From Desulfurococcales archaeon (lineage in GTDB: Archaea; Thermoproteota; Thermoprotei_A; Sulfolobales; Desulfurococcaceae), in contig JALVYU010000026.1 of the NCBI GenBank assembly GCA_027022365.1, forward strand, positions 124,001 to 188,000: DNA of 64,000 nucleotides, read 5' to 3'. The translations under genes and the position numbers were made by a program. Each line of letters starts with the position of its first letter. The first letter of the stretch is position 1. The notes under the pieces are model-generated. The model had not been told where the DNA came from, searched no databases, and saw only the letters and a program-made list of their open reading frames with translations. Below, one piece after another: positions 18,237 to 27,252 of the stretch.

Positions 18237-18619
18237 AGCCTGAAGCATTCAACACTATCATTGAACACTTAAAGTGGGAGCTACGCTTGCACGGGTTTAT
18301 TAGTTCGGCGGCTTCTCTATTCTATGATATAATAATGGATCATCCCCTAGTCGATGGGAATAAGAGATCGGCAGTATTGATGCTTAATGCCTATCTATTC
18401 AGGAACGGGTATAGTCTTAGGGGGATTGAGGAATTGTATGAATTAGCTATAAAGGTTGCTGAGAAGAAAATAGGTAAAAACAGGTGTATTGGAATGGCTA
18501 AGGAAAAGAGTCGTGGAAAGAAAATGACATGGGAAGAAGCAATTAGAGAAGCTGCTGAAAAAACCTACCCAATACTTGTAAAGCTGAGGGAATATGACCT
18601 AAAACATGAAAGGTGCTAG
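18233..18619 (+). CDS. Doc-like Fic-domain protein (death-on-curing type toxin candidate)
   Basis: 128 residues. The motif DHPLVDGNKRSAVLMLNAYL carries His37, Asp41, Asn43, Lys44 and Arg45, the HxFx(D/E)GNKR variant found in Doc, which phosphorylates its target rather than AMPylating it. ASLFYDIIM before the motif and FRNGYSL after it also fit. It is slightly atypical because the N-terminal helices of Doc are short, and a charged C-terminal extension follows. TTG 18233 is preceded by an in-frame TAA 15 bases upstream. Overlaps the tiny upstream ORF by 4 bases. May be a functional toxin or a truncated remnant. Confidence 0.65.
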   Translation: MKPEAFNTIIEHLKWELRLHGFISSAASLFYDIIMDHPLVDGNKRSAVLMLNAYLFRNGYSLRGIEELYELAIKVAEKKIGKNRCIGMAKEKSRGKKMTWEEAIREAAEKTYPILVKLREYDLKHERC

Positions 18620-18947
18620 GGCCTCGTGCTCTGTAAAAATCTACCTAGTACCTTCACGTATTGTGGATAGTATTTATCGGCTGGGACGCTTAGTTTTAGG
18701 TAGTGTTAGGAGAGGATTTCCTAGGCAAGTACTCTAGGTAATTGTTAAGTAATTGATATATCACAAACAATGCTTTTTAAGCTGTGATCTTATCCGAACT
18801 CTATCTATCTCTTATGTATAGCACGGATATCTCTAGTTTCTATAGTCGCCGCCTGGCATGTCAGTCTACGATCATATGATAGTATATAATATATATAGTA
18901 TATAATATGTATTGTCTACCTATATAGTTGGTGAGCCGGGTGTTTAG
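18620..18947 (+). other. Intergenic stretch with AT-rich promoter region
   Basis: No ORF or RNA recognised. From about 18874 there is a run of TATATAATATATATAG-type sequence with two TAGTATATAATAT copies, the likely core promoter of the surface protein gene, whose GGTGAG ribosome site is at 18930-18935. Confidence 0.4.
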
Positions 18948-20579
18948 TTGTTGAACAAGTGGGTCATGGCTGGACTATTACTGGCCATTGTATTGCTACA
19001 GCAACTCTGCCCGGTTGTTCATGAGGGCATAGTCCCGGTATGTAATAACTTTATATCCGCGATAATCAAGCCCATGGGCTATTCATATACCATGGCGCAT
19101 CTCAAATTGAGGTGCCCGGTAAAGAATGTTCTCCCCATCCCTCTACCACTATTTAATACACGGATTAACGGTACGTTATGTGCACATATAAATAATACCA
19201 TGATACGAAGCATATCAACGTTCAGCTTAAAAATGATCCCTGCCAACACGCCGATGACGAAGGTGATCTGGGGAAAAGGATCCCTGAGGCTAAATACAAC
19301 TATTAATAATTCTTCATTCGAGACAATTTATCTCGAGTATCACTATAGGGTCTACAACGTCTCAAGTATAATCTCTGGGACGGGATCGGGGATTGTAAGG
19401 ATAAATATTAGTGATAACAAGTCGATTATAGACGCTATAATTAAAGCAAATAATGCAACTATGAGCTTTGTGGAAAATGCAATAGAGACTTTCATAGTAA
19501 CACCGCTCCTAGGTAGACCATTAAGCCTCAGAGTGAGACATAATACAACACTATACTTGTTGAGAGTTGAGTATACAGGGATCCCCGCAATTATATGGGT
19601 CAATTTCACCGGCAACTACAATGCGGTTAGCTGGCAATATAATGGGCTCTCCTATCCATCTGCAAATGGAAGCTTCACCCTAAATTACAAGGTTAAGTAT
19701 GCTATAGGCCTAGATAGGATCATTAATATGACCATGAATATGAGTGACAATATCTACAGACTATCTGACCTACTTCACCCTATCGAGACATACAACATTT
19801 TCCCAATAACATGGGAGGCTCAGCATATCGTAGAAATACTAGTTTCCAATTCTCTAGCCATATGTAATTCATCATCAATAGACTTAACCATAAGAACAAT
19901 CAACGGAACCTATCTCTATACAGATATTAGAATACTATATCCACGGAGTAGAGTTGACGGGGGCAATGCAGCCCTACTCATAGGTCTAAGTATCAACGGC
20001 TACGGCGCCAACACGTACTTGAGGATCAGGAAGCAATCAGTATTGCTTGACAAGTACCTTGGCAGGAACAGGACATATACTGTTGATAAGCTTATAGGAT
20101 CCCCGCTAATGCCACCTACGGATATTCATGATCTTATAAGCCCTGACAGCTACATGAAAATATATATTGGTGCGTCAGCCTCATTTATACTCCGCTATAT
20201 CCTTGGGGGCAACTGTTTCAGGACACCAAACAAGAGATGGATAAACATTACTAGGGAGTGGATCGTCGTGAGGCCATTTCCAGACGCCATAAACACAGTC
20301 CTTGTCTATCTAACGTTAACAGGATTTACACCACTTTCTAACTATAGATTCTTATATGAAAACAATAGACACATACATGTAACAAGTCCGAACACTACAA
20401 CATCTACAAGCTCCTCGACATATACTACTCCATGTACTACTAGGCACACACTCTCACCATCAACTCATAGGACGGGTAATTCCATGTACACACATATGGC
20501 CGGGTTTATCATATTTGTCACTATCTCATTAATAGCATACGCTATATTACATAAGAGAAGGGGGACATACAGCAACTAA
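18948..20579 (+). CDS. Large secreted, membrane-anchored surface glycoprotein candidate
   Basis: 543 residues. An N-terminal signal or anchor (WVMAGLLLAIVLLQQL) is followed by an extracellular region with dozens of Asn-x-Ser/Thr sequons, a Ser/Thr-rich stalk near 480-505 (TTTSTSSSTYTTPCTTRH) and a C-terminal membrane helix (MAGFIIFVTISLIAYAIL) with a basic tail HKRRG. This layout is typical of crenarchaeal S-layer-associated or surface proteins. No enzymatic motif recognised. Tandem TTG codons at 18948 and 18951 are possible starts. It has no operon partner and lies in an accessory tract, so it may vary between strains. Confidence 0.7.
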   Translation: MLNKWVMAGLLLAIVLLQQLCPVVHEGIVPVCNNFISAIIKPMGYSYTMAHLKLRCPVKNVLPIPLPLFNTRINGTLCAHINNTMIRSISTFSLKMIPANTPMTKVIWGKGSLRLNTTINNSSFETIYLEYHYRVYNVSSIISGTGSGIVRINISDNKSIIDAIIKANNATMSFVENAIETFIVTPLLGRPLSLRVRHNTTLYLLRVEYTGIPAIIWVNFTGNYNAVSWQYNGLSYPSANGSFTLNYKVKYAIGLDRIINMTMNMSDNIYRLSDLLHPIETYNIFPITWEAQHIVEILVSNSLAICNSSSIDLTIRTINGTYLYTDIRILYPRSRVDGGNAALLIGLSINGYGANTYLRIRKQSVLLDKYLGRNRTYTVDKLIGSPLMPPTDIHDLISPDSYMKIYIGASASFILRYILGGNCFRTPNKRWINITREWIVVRPFPDAINTVLVYLTLTGFTPLSNYRFLYENNRHIHVTSPNTTTSTSSSTYTTPCTTRHTLSPSTHRTGNSMYTHMAGFIIFVTISLIAYAILHKRRGTYSN

Positions 20580-21079
20580 AATGTTACTCGCCGACAAGAT
20601 TGGTTTTCCTCTTGAGAGACCTAGTAGTAGGTCTGAAGTAAAGGTATCACTAGTGCCGGTTGTGTCTACGGCCTCGCTTACACTGAACGCTGGGAGCCCG
20701 ATTCCCTGCACTTCTAGTTATCCCGTAGATCACTATTTCTAGCCACGCTTAACATCCATAATCTCGGGATCATCTTCCATTGACTTCTCGGCTACATCCT
20801 TATAGTTTTCGAGATCGGTTAGACCTCATCGCCTTGCGTCTGTTTACTAGGGACAATATCCACTTTTCTCAGGTGTGTCTGAGGATGACGTTGTCATTAG
20901 AGTTTGGATGAGACCAAGCCTATGGAGGAGCATGTGGTCGTGACGCCCGAGATCAGCATTCGTTCCCTAGGGCATCGCCTCGAGGGCTTCCCCAAAGACC
21001 AATAATCATCATCCTAGACTCTTATTTTCCTGTTTAGCTGTTATTTATTCTTCCTAGTAGATGCTCCGGTGTTATTGGT
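20580..21079. other. 500-bp gene-poor stretch with a possible gene remnant
   Basis: No intact gene. On the minus strand, 20739-20825 reads as a short coding-like tail (YKDVAEKSMEDDPEIMDVKRG, then stop) that lacks a start, perhaps the end of a lost gene. The rest shows stops in all frames and no tRNA or sRNA signature I can recognise. Confidence 0.35.
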
Positions 21080-22228
21080 ATGGACGAATATGTGTTGAGA
21101 AGCCTGTGTCGTGCACTAGGAAGTCTCTGTAGGAGTGTTGTCGATGCACTCTATACTCCTCCTAAGAGGCTCTACTTGAGGGTTAATACATTCTTGATTA
21201 AACGGGGCGAGCTTATTGATAGATTAAGGGAGAGGGGGATAAGGGCTTACCCGGATCCTTTCGTTGATGAAGCACTGTACATTGTTCTTGAAGGCCCCTT
21301 CAGAATCGAGGCGCTCCAGAAAAAGATAGTGGTTAACAGACACGCGGCAGAATCCATATTAATGGGGGCCAACACCTATGCCCCCGGCGTTGTCAGCTAT
21401 GATCCTTTCAGGCGTGGAGACACTGTCACGATCATGGCTCCGAATATGAGGCCTGTCGCCATAGGTATCACTGTTATTGATTCCGGCCAGCTCAAGAAGA
21501 TGAAGCACGGCCTTGTAGCCAGAACTATTAAGAGCGTGTACAGTGCGCCCCCGATAAGGGAGATGCCCGAGTACAGGACGGGTTATTTCTACCCACAGAG
21601 CCTCCCAGCCATGATGGTCTCTAAACTCATGGATCCCCGCCCCGGGCAACTCATAGTCGATATGAACTGCTCCCCGGGTGGCAAGACAAGCCATGTGGTG
21701 CAACTCACAAGGGGGAGTGCCAGAATACTTGGTTTCGATCGTAATCTGGGGAAGGTGGAACGAGTACGTGAAACCCTCACTAGGCTTAAACTATACCTGA
21801 ACACAGTACTTGCCCCGGCTGATACGAGGTATATCGATGTAGACCTGCTGGGGGAGAATAGAGCCGATGCAGTACTTATTGATCCGCCGTGCACAGGACT
21901 CGGTGTTAGGCCGAAGATAGAGATAAGGACGAGAAAACCTGATCTCGTGAACAGTTATCTCTATCAGAGACAGTTCTTCAGGCCCGCGAAGAAGATTGTC
22001 AAGCCGGGAGGCAGGATAGTATACTCCACCTGCACACTCACATACGAGGAGAATGAGGGCAACATACTATATGCTGTTAAAGAACATGGACTGGAATGCG
22101 TTGATCTGGGAAGAATACCGTATGCGGAAAAACTCGTTTTCAGAGACTGTACAGCCTACAGGTTTGGGCCGCACATAGATGATATGCCGGGCTTTTTCAT
22201 CTCGGTTCTTAGGAAGCCCTCTTCCTAA
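21080..22228 (+). CDS. NSUN6-like tRNA m5C methyltransferase (PUA + RsmB/NOP2 domain)
   Basis: 382 residues. A PUA-like domain (about 85-150, RHAAESILMGANTYAPGVVSYDPF and VAIGITVIDS) is inserted before a Rossmann methyltransferase with DMNCSPGGKTSH (SAM site), VLIDPPCTGLG (motif IV Cys) and YSTCTLTYEENE (motif VI, catalytic Cys). This arrangement matches NSUN6, which makes m5C72 in the acceptor stem of particular tRNAs, and its archaeal orthologues. Target is inferred. Convergent with nob1, 20-bp overlap. A second, RsmB-like paralogue lies at 61216. Confidence 0.85.
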   Translation: MDEYVLRSLCRALGSLCRSVVDALYTPPKRLYLRVNTFLIKRGELIDRLRERGIRAYPDPFVDEALYIVLEGPFRIEALQKKIVVNRHAAESILMGANTYAPGVVSYDPFRRGDTVTIMAPNMRPVAIGITVIDSGQLKKMKHGLVARTIKSVYSAPPIREMPEYRTGYFYPQSLPAMMVSKLMDPRPGQLIVDMNCSPGGKTSHVVQLTRGSARILGFDRNLGKVERVRETLTRLKLYLNTVLAPADTRYIDVDLLGENRADAVLIDPPCTGLGVRPKIEIRTRKPDLVNSYLYQRQFFRPAKKIVKPGGRIVYSTCTLTYEENEGNILYAVKEHGLECVDLGRIPYAEKLVFRDCTAYRFGPHIDDMPGFFISVLRKPSS

Positions 22229-22775
22229 TTATTGCCGAGCCGCATAGCGGGCATAGAGTCTCCTTGGGGCTTGAGGGCACGTAGCCGCAGACCGGACAGA
22301 AAGCACGATACTTCCTGGGCTTTTTGATCCCGGTGGTCCGGAGGGGCTTGAACCCTATTCCCATATGGTACAGGAGGTTCTGGAGACTATAGTCATCGGT
22401 TATAACTACTACTGCTCTACACTTCTTTCTGAGAGTGAGGGCTAGGGCAGCGACCACTATATCCGTACGCGATAATTTAGTTAGTTCGCCTACTTTTTTA
22501 GCAGTTCTCATAGCTTCATCTATGCTTGTCGATTCAGGCTCAACAACACTGATCCTGCCTATGTTAAGCCCTAGCTCTAGGGCTTCCCGGCTCTCCCTAT
22601 CCTTAACTTCATCGCACACCTCTGCCGGGACAAAGTAGTCCGCATTACCTATATTAGCTATTAAATGATACTTAGCTAGGAGAGCCCCTGTATCAAGCAC
22701 TATACAGATCTTTTTATTGGACGAAAAAGAGCCTCCTCCTATCGAATACTTTCTTAGCCACATCTCTACGTCCAC
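22209..22775 (-). CDS. nob1: Nob1-like rRNA endonuclease (PIN + zinc ribbon)
   Basis: 188 residues: a PIN domain with acidic residues Asp28 (VLDTGALLA), a Glu near 52-57, Asp105 (LSRTDIVVAALAL) and Asp127/128 (ITDDYSLQN), then a zinc ribbon CPVCG...CPLCG (C160, C163, C175, C178). Nob1 cuts the 3' end of 16S rRNA precursor during small-subunit maturation. GTG 22775 or ATG 22763 may be the start; both overlap the NAD kinase end by about 50-60 bp. The GGAGGAGG inside the overlap is not followed by an in-frame start at normal spacing. Confidence 0.9.
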   Translation of the reverse strand: MDVEMWLRKYSIGGGSFSSNKKICIVLDTGALLAKYHLIANIGNADYFVPAEVCDEVKDRESREALELGLNIGRISVVEPESTSIDEAMRTAKKVGELTKLSRTDIVVAALALTLRKKCRAVVVITDDYSLQNLLYHMGIGFKPLRTTGIKKPRKYRAFCPVCGYVPSSPKETLCPLCGSAIIRKRAS

Positions 22776-23583
22776 TCAGCCTTATTATTCTAAAACTACG
22801 GAAATCCATCTCGACGAGGAGCTCCGAGCCCTTACCCATGGATTCCATGTTTTCCCCATCAACGTATAGGTCGACGTGGCCGTGTATTCTAACAAGTAGC
22901 TTTGATAGTCTTGACACTATTATTGGTTTAATATTTAGTTCCATAGGATTTAGGGGAGCAACACTGATCCCGCTGACAGAATACTCCATTAGGCTGCCGC
23001 CCACAGACAAGTTATAGGCGGCAGAACCGGCAGGCGTCGAGATAATTATTCCATCTCCATAGAAGAAAAGATGAGATCTCATCCCGGGAGTCACTATTTC
23101 TAACTCGAACCTCAGTACTCTCCCGTGGTCAATGCTTATGAGAGCTGATTCGTTCAATGCATAGTAGCTAGCTCTAGGTGATAGGATGTGCAGCCTGTCG
23201 TAATCCTCGATCACGAAATCCCCGTTGATAACCCTGTCAATAACAGGCTCTATATCATCAGCTCCGATGTCCTCATAGAGAATTGTACGTCTACCACAAG
23301 GTATTGGTAGGATGAGCGGTGTATTCTCGGGATACACCCTCGATATTTTCAGGAGAGTACCATCACCACCAATCCCAACTATTAGGTCAACGTACTCCCT
23401 CGCCCCACGTATTATGTCGTCAACCCAGAACGTCTCGACATTAACACCCCTCGACATAAGGGCGCGACGCACAGTCCTTGCTAGCTCTATGCATTTCTCG
23501 CTCGGCCTGTAAACGATGTAGGCTTCCTTGAAATAACTATTCCTCTGCAACGCCGATCCGTACTCCGTCGGTAAGCATATCAT
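22714..23583 (-). CDS. nadK: NAD kinase
   Basis: 289 residues of the ATP-NAD kinase family, which makes NADP from NAD. Seen: IVGIGGDGTLLK (GGDG 72-75), YALNESALIS (the NE/D motif for NAD binding), SRHLFFYGDGIIISTPAGSAAYN region (GDG...TPTGSTAY variant with PAGSAAY) and DGENM near the end. Together these cover the family motifs. Lies upstream of nob1 with overlapping ends, so translational coupling is likely. Confidence 0.92.
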   Translation of the reverse strand: MICLPTEYGSALQRNSYFKEAYIVYRPSEKCIELARTVRRALMSRGVNVETFWVDDIIRGAREYVDLIVGIGGDGTLLKISRVYPENTPLILPIPCGRRTILYEDIGADDIEPVIDRVINGDFVIEDYDRLHILSPRASYYALNESALISIDHGRVLRFELEIVTPGMRSHLFFYGDGIIISTPAGSAAYNLSVGGSLMEYSVSGISVAPLNPMELNIKPIIVSRLSKLLVRIHGHVDLYVDGENMESMGKGSELLVEMDFRSFRIIRLSGRRDVAKKVFDRRRLFFVQ

Positions 23584-23666
23584 GTCTATGATTAATTAGT
23601 AGCAGGCCTATAGTTAAACAATTACATGGAGAGATAATAAAAACTAGGATAGGGAGAGAAAACGGC

Positions 23667-24632
23667 TTGAAATGCATCGAGGTACCTAAGAAGTACGCGG
23701 AAAGAACGATAAAACTGCTTCGTGCACTGCATATTATGGATAATGAACATATTATTACTAGGAAGAATGACTATGTGTTGATTCCCGTTAAGAAGGAGCC
23801 TCCTGTGAATAGTGAGTTAAGCTCTATCCCTATGAAGTTAATAATATGTAATCCTCCTGCGAAAAAGAAGAAAGAAGTTAAGGTTCCAGCCCACGATATT
23901 GTAGGAGACATAGCAGTTGTAAGGGAGAATGTTCTCGAATACATGAGTATAGAAGAGATCGTGGAAGCACTCCGTACAACCTATCCGAGAATTAGGACGA
24001 TATATCTTAAGAAAGGAACGGAGGGCGAGTTCAGGGTTGCAGAACTTGAGCTATTATGGGGTGTCGATGATCCTTTAACTATCCATAAAGAGTATGGCTT
24101 GAGACTAAAGGTTGATCTTAAGAGAGCATATTATAATCCACGATTATCCGAAGAGCATAAAAGGATCGCTGAGAACGCTGAGGACGGGGAAACCATATTC
24201 GATCTTTTCTCCGGAATAGGAGGATTTGCAATACATATTGCTTCACTACATAAAGCCACTGTTCTGATGAATGATCTGAACCCGTACGCGGTGAGACTAG
24301 GTGTCGAGAATATACTGCTTAACAAGAGGAGGATCAGGGGGACAATAATACCTCTCCACATGGACGCTATTCTTGCTCCCAAATACTTTAGGGCTGAGAG
24401 TTTTGATAGAGTTATAGCCAATATACCGCGTTCTAGCCATTTGTTCGAGGAGATCTACTGGTATTTACTTAGGAGCAAAGGCATACTTCACCTTTACTTC
24501 CTATCCAGTATTAGCGAGCGGGACGAATTCATAAAACGATATTTCGCACGCTGGAAATTAACCGGCATTAGGAAAGTCATTGATTATGCTCCCTACGTTT
24601 TTATATGGAGAGCGGATCTCGTCAAGCCCTAG
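23667..24632 (+). CDS. Trm5-type tRNA (guanine37-N1)-methyltransferase
   Basis: 321 residues. Contains the Trm5 family signature FRVAELELLWG, then NPRLSEEHKRIA, the SAM motif DLFSGIGGFAIH, NDLNPYAVRLGVENILLNK, and the catalytic motif as NIPRSSHLF (NLP in most Trm5). Makes m1G37 to prevent frameshifting, or with related types the imG tricycle precursor. The N-terminal D1-like segment is present but short, so the a/b subtype is not assigned. Its 3' end overlaps the convergent DUF371 gene by 75 bp. Confidence 0.88.
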   Translation: MKCIEVPKKYAERTIKLLRALHIMDNEHIITRKNDYVLIPVKKEPPVNSELSSIPMKLIICNPPAKKKKEVKVPAHDIVGDIAVVRENVLEYMSIEEIVEALRTTYPRIRTIYLKKGTEGEFRVAELELLWGVDDPLTIHKEYGLRLKVDLKRAYYNPRLSEEHKRIAENAEDGETIFDLFSGIGGFAIHIASLHKATVLMNDLNPYAVRLGVENILLNKRRIRGTIIPLHMDAILAPKYFRAESFDRVIANIPRSSHLFEEIYWYLLRSKGILHLYFLSSISERDEFIKRYFARWKLTGIRKVIDYAPYVFIWRADLVKP

Positions 24633-25049
24633 GACGTATATATCCAAGACTAGCTCCTCTTCTTCTCTAAGCATATCAACGAGGACTCTATTGATATCCC
24701 TAGCAGCCTTGTTGGCTCTTATAGCTAGCGTTGCCGGCTCGACATAGGCGCTCTTCCTAACTACTATTCTGCGCTGGTCGCTTAACTGGAGCTTTGCTGA
24801 CCCCTGCGCTAAAACTATGTCTTGCACATGACCGGCCCTCAATACTATGATTATGATAGCATCATCTCTCCTTATCGCATCCTTCACTCGGGGATCCAGA
24901 TCGTCAGCGGACTTATCGGCATTCACACCTATAATACAGTCGCCTCTAGGAGTGAGATAGGGGTCCTTGGTTATCTCAAATGTCGTTCTATGCGTAGCTC
25001 TTATCATTGGATGGCCATACGCCCTAATAGTCTCATGGAGCACCAGCAC
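24558..25049 (-). CDS. DUF371 family protein
   Basis: 163 residues of COG2090/DUF371, an archaeal conserved family without known function. Recognised by AYGHPMIRATHRTTFEITKD and LTPRGDCIIGVNADKS. Soluble, mixed alpha/beta. Overlaps trm5 3' end by 75 bp in convergent orientation, an unusually long overlap, which suggests one of the two C-termini is under weak constraint. Confidence 0.8.
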   Translation of the reverse strand: MLVLHETIRAYGHPMIRATHRTTFEITKDPYLTPRGDCIIGVNADKSADDLDPRVKDAIRRDDAIIIIVLRAGHVQDIVLAQGSAKLQLSDQRRIVVRKSAYVEPATLAIRANKAARDINRVLVDMLREEEELVLDIYVLGLDEIRSPYKNVGSIINDFPNAG

Positions 25050-25099
25050 TGTTCACCCATATTAGCATTATAGAGGGCTACTATATACTATATTCATGG

Positions 25100-25777
25100 T
25101 TGAGGGTTATGAACGAAAAACGGTTTGACGAAGAAAGAAGGCGTGTAGTCAAGTACTTGGAGAGCCTGGGATATATTAAGAGCGAGAAGGTCAAAAAAGC
25201 ACTGCTCCGTGTACCTAGGGAAGAGTTTGTACCCGCGCCCTATAGAGATCTAGCCTACGTTGATCGCCCACTACCCATAGGGTACGGACAGACAATAAGC
25301 GCTATCCACATGGTCGCCATTATGACCGAGGCCCTGGATCCCCGGCCTGGAGACAAGGTGCTCGAGATAGGTACAGGGTCGGGTTATCAAGCAGCAGTAT
25401 TGGCCGAGATAGTTTGTAGAGATGGATATGGACACGTGTATTCTATCGAGAGAATACCTGAGCTCGCCGAATACGCGCGCAGGAACCTTGAGAGAACAGG
25501 GTATAGTGATTGTGTCACTGTGATAACCGGGGATGGGTCACGCGGCTATCCCGAGGAGGCGCCCTATGATAGAATAATCGTGACGGCGGCCGCACCCGAT
25601 GTACCAAAACCTCTGATTGAACAGCTAAAGGATGGTGGGCGGATGGTTATCCCTGTGGGTGATAGATGGATACAGAGACTCTACATTATTGATAAGAAGA
25701 ATGGTAAAACCGTTATCAGGCGTTCGATCGAGTGCCTCTTCGTCCCGTTGATCGGCGAGTTTGGATGGAAATACTAG
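25100..25777 (+). CDS. pcm: Protein-L-isoaspartate O-methyltransferase
   Basis: 225 residues. Typical PCMT sequence: [31 protein letters not shown] (substrate loop) and [18 protein letters not shown] (SAM motif I), then [11 protein letters not shown]. It methylates isoaspartyl residues so damaged proteins can be repaired, important at high temperature. TTG 25100 or ATG 25109 could be the start. Overlaps fen by 4 bases, convergent. Confidence 0.94.
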   Translation: MRVMNEKRFDEERRRVVKYLESLGYIKSEKVKKALLRVPREEFVPAPYRDLAYVDRPLPIGYGQTISAIHMVAIMTEALDPRPGDKVLEIGTGSGYQAAVLAEIVCRDGYGHVYSIERIPELAEYARRNLERTGYSDCVTVITGDGSRGYPEEAPYDRIIVTAAAPDVPKPLIEQLKDGGRMVIPVGDRWIQRLYIIDKKNGKTVIRRSIECLFVPLIGEFGWKY

Positions 25778-26826
25778 CGTTTGAACCAAGCCTCGAGACC
25801 CATTTGTCTGCCCTTGATATGCTCCCTGTACGCTTTCATTAGTCTCTGGACAGCGTTCTTCACTCGCTCCGGATTAAAATCGTGCTCCTCGACGAGTATC
25901 TCGTAGATCGCCTTCTCATCGGGCTCTCTCCATTCAAGCTTATAATCCGATGTAACGGGAGGGTTTAGGAAGTACTGCTTAATCTTTTCTGGCGGTACCG
26001 GGAATTCCGCCTTGTATAGTTTTATGATCTTTTCTATTGTTCCGTAGGCTTTTATAAGTTGCAACGCTTTCTTGGGCCCTATACCCTTTATTCCATCAGG
26101 GTTATAATCTGTTCCAAGCATTATCGCGATATCTATTAGTTGTTCACGAGTTATACCAAGTGCTTCCAGTAGTTTCTTAAGCTCTATTACCTCAGGCTTT
26201 ATCTCGATGTAGACATTCTTCCTCGGAAGCTTCCTCCGACCAGTAATGGTCAGATTCCTTACAAGCCTAGGCGAACCGAACAATAAGCTATCATAGTCCT
26301 GCGATGCACTAGCCCACGCATCCCCTCTGCTCGCAATATATGCTGCCTGCGCCTCTCCTTCTGCTGGTGCTTGAACCCATGGTACACCCATTGCATCTAA
26401 GAGCTTCTTAGCATCAGCTACCATTTCATCCGTTAGTTTCGCAGCCATCATAGCGTATCGTCTGGCCGCCTCCAGGTCACCCTTTCTAATAGCCTCCTCA
26501 TACTTCTTCGTCGCATCCTCCTTGATCTTCTTTCTCCTCTCTATCTCCTTGGCCTTCATCTCAGGTGGTTTGCCATCGAAAACATATGCAGGCTTGATCC
26601 CATGCTCCATGATGTTTATCGTCCTATAGAAAAGGCCGCTGAGATGACTTGTTATTCTACCCTGACTATCCATTAGCGGCGTCCCATCGGGCTGCCTAAT
26701 CGCCGTTAGGAACTGGTAGAGAGCATTGTATCCGTCTATAACAATCACTTTACCCCGTAAAGCCCTTAAGTCCTCAATTATTATCTTAGCCTTGTCAGGG
26801 ATCAAATCCCTAAGATTAACACCCAT
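25774..26826 (-). CDS. fen: Flap endonuclease 1
   Basis: 350 residues, typical archaeal FEN-1 length. N-terminal domain [11 protein letters not shown]...[14 protein letters not shown] and [11 protein letters not shown]; internal domain with [15 protein letters not shown] and [10 protein letters not shown] metal-ligand motifs; helix-hairpin [19 protein letters not shown]. It cleaves 5' flaps in Okazaki fragment maturation and repair. The C-terminus ends [10 protein letters not shown], a QxxLxxWF PIP box for PCNA binding. Confidence 0.96.
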   Translation of the reverse strand: MGVNLRDLIPDKAKIIIEDLRALRGKVIVIDGYNALYQFLTAIRQPDGTPLMDSQGRITSHLSGLFYRTINIMEHGIKPAYVFDGKPPEMKAKEIERRKKIKEDATKKYEEAIRKGDLEAARRYAMMAAKLTDEMVADAKKLLDAMGVPWVQAPAEGEAQAAYIASRGDAWASASQDYDSLLFGSPRLVRNLTITGRRKLPRKNVYIEIKPEVIELKKLLEALGITREQLIDIAIMLGTDYNPDGIKGIGPKKALQLIKAYGTIEKIIKLYKAEFPVPPEKIKQYFLNPPVTSDYKLEWREPDEKAIYEILVEEHDFNPERVKNAVQRLMKAYREHIKGRQMGLEAWFKR

Positions 26827-26893
26827 AAGGGAACACCTCCCTAGCTATCATTATTTTATTTATATCTATAGCAAAATAAGCAGTGAACATAAT

Positions 26894-27151
26894 TCAAGAA
26901 AGAATCTTTATGATATTGGGTGATACTTTAATTATTAGATCCCTACCGACACGGGTGACAACAATAAATCCTCTCAGCTCGAGCTTCATTAATTCCTCGT
27001 AGAACTCTGATCTCGATACATCTACACCATGCTCTTTCTTCAGTGTTTCAAGCAGGTCTTTCTCGCTGACACCAGATGTATGGTTCAGTACTTCTTCTAG
27101 TATTAGTCTGAATAATGGCTGATTTCTCCATATCTCGGAGAACCGCGGCAT
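26894..27151 (-). CDS. Small winged-helix protein
   Basis: 85 residues, predicted winged helix: VSEKDLLETLKKEHGVDVSRSEFYEELMKLELRGFIVVTRVGRDLIIKVS is organised as helix-turn-helix plus a two-stranded wing. Not assigned to a specific family. It lies between fen and cdc48 on the same strand. May regulate neighbouring genes or be a nucleic-acid-binding component of the replication set, which is inference. Confidence 0.65.
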   Translation of the reverse strand: MPRFSEIWRNQPLFRLILEEVLNHTSGVSEKDLLETLKKEHGVDVSRSEFYEELMKLELRGFIVVTRVGRDLIIKVSPNIIKILS

Positions 27152-27252
27152 GACTATCTACCCTGTTCTGCATCGTTATTGTAATTGGTCATGTATGGGT
27201 TATTGTTCCGAGTTATATAAGCATTAACAAGTAGAATAACTATGAGCGGAAG

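Noticed and set aside
16745-21079. Integration of a whole element at tRNA-Leu(TAG)
   Set aside because: The region downstream looks foreign, but no second copy of the tRNA-Leu 3' end was found in the window and no integrase is present.
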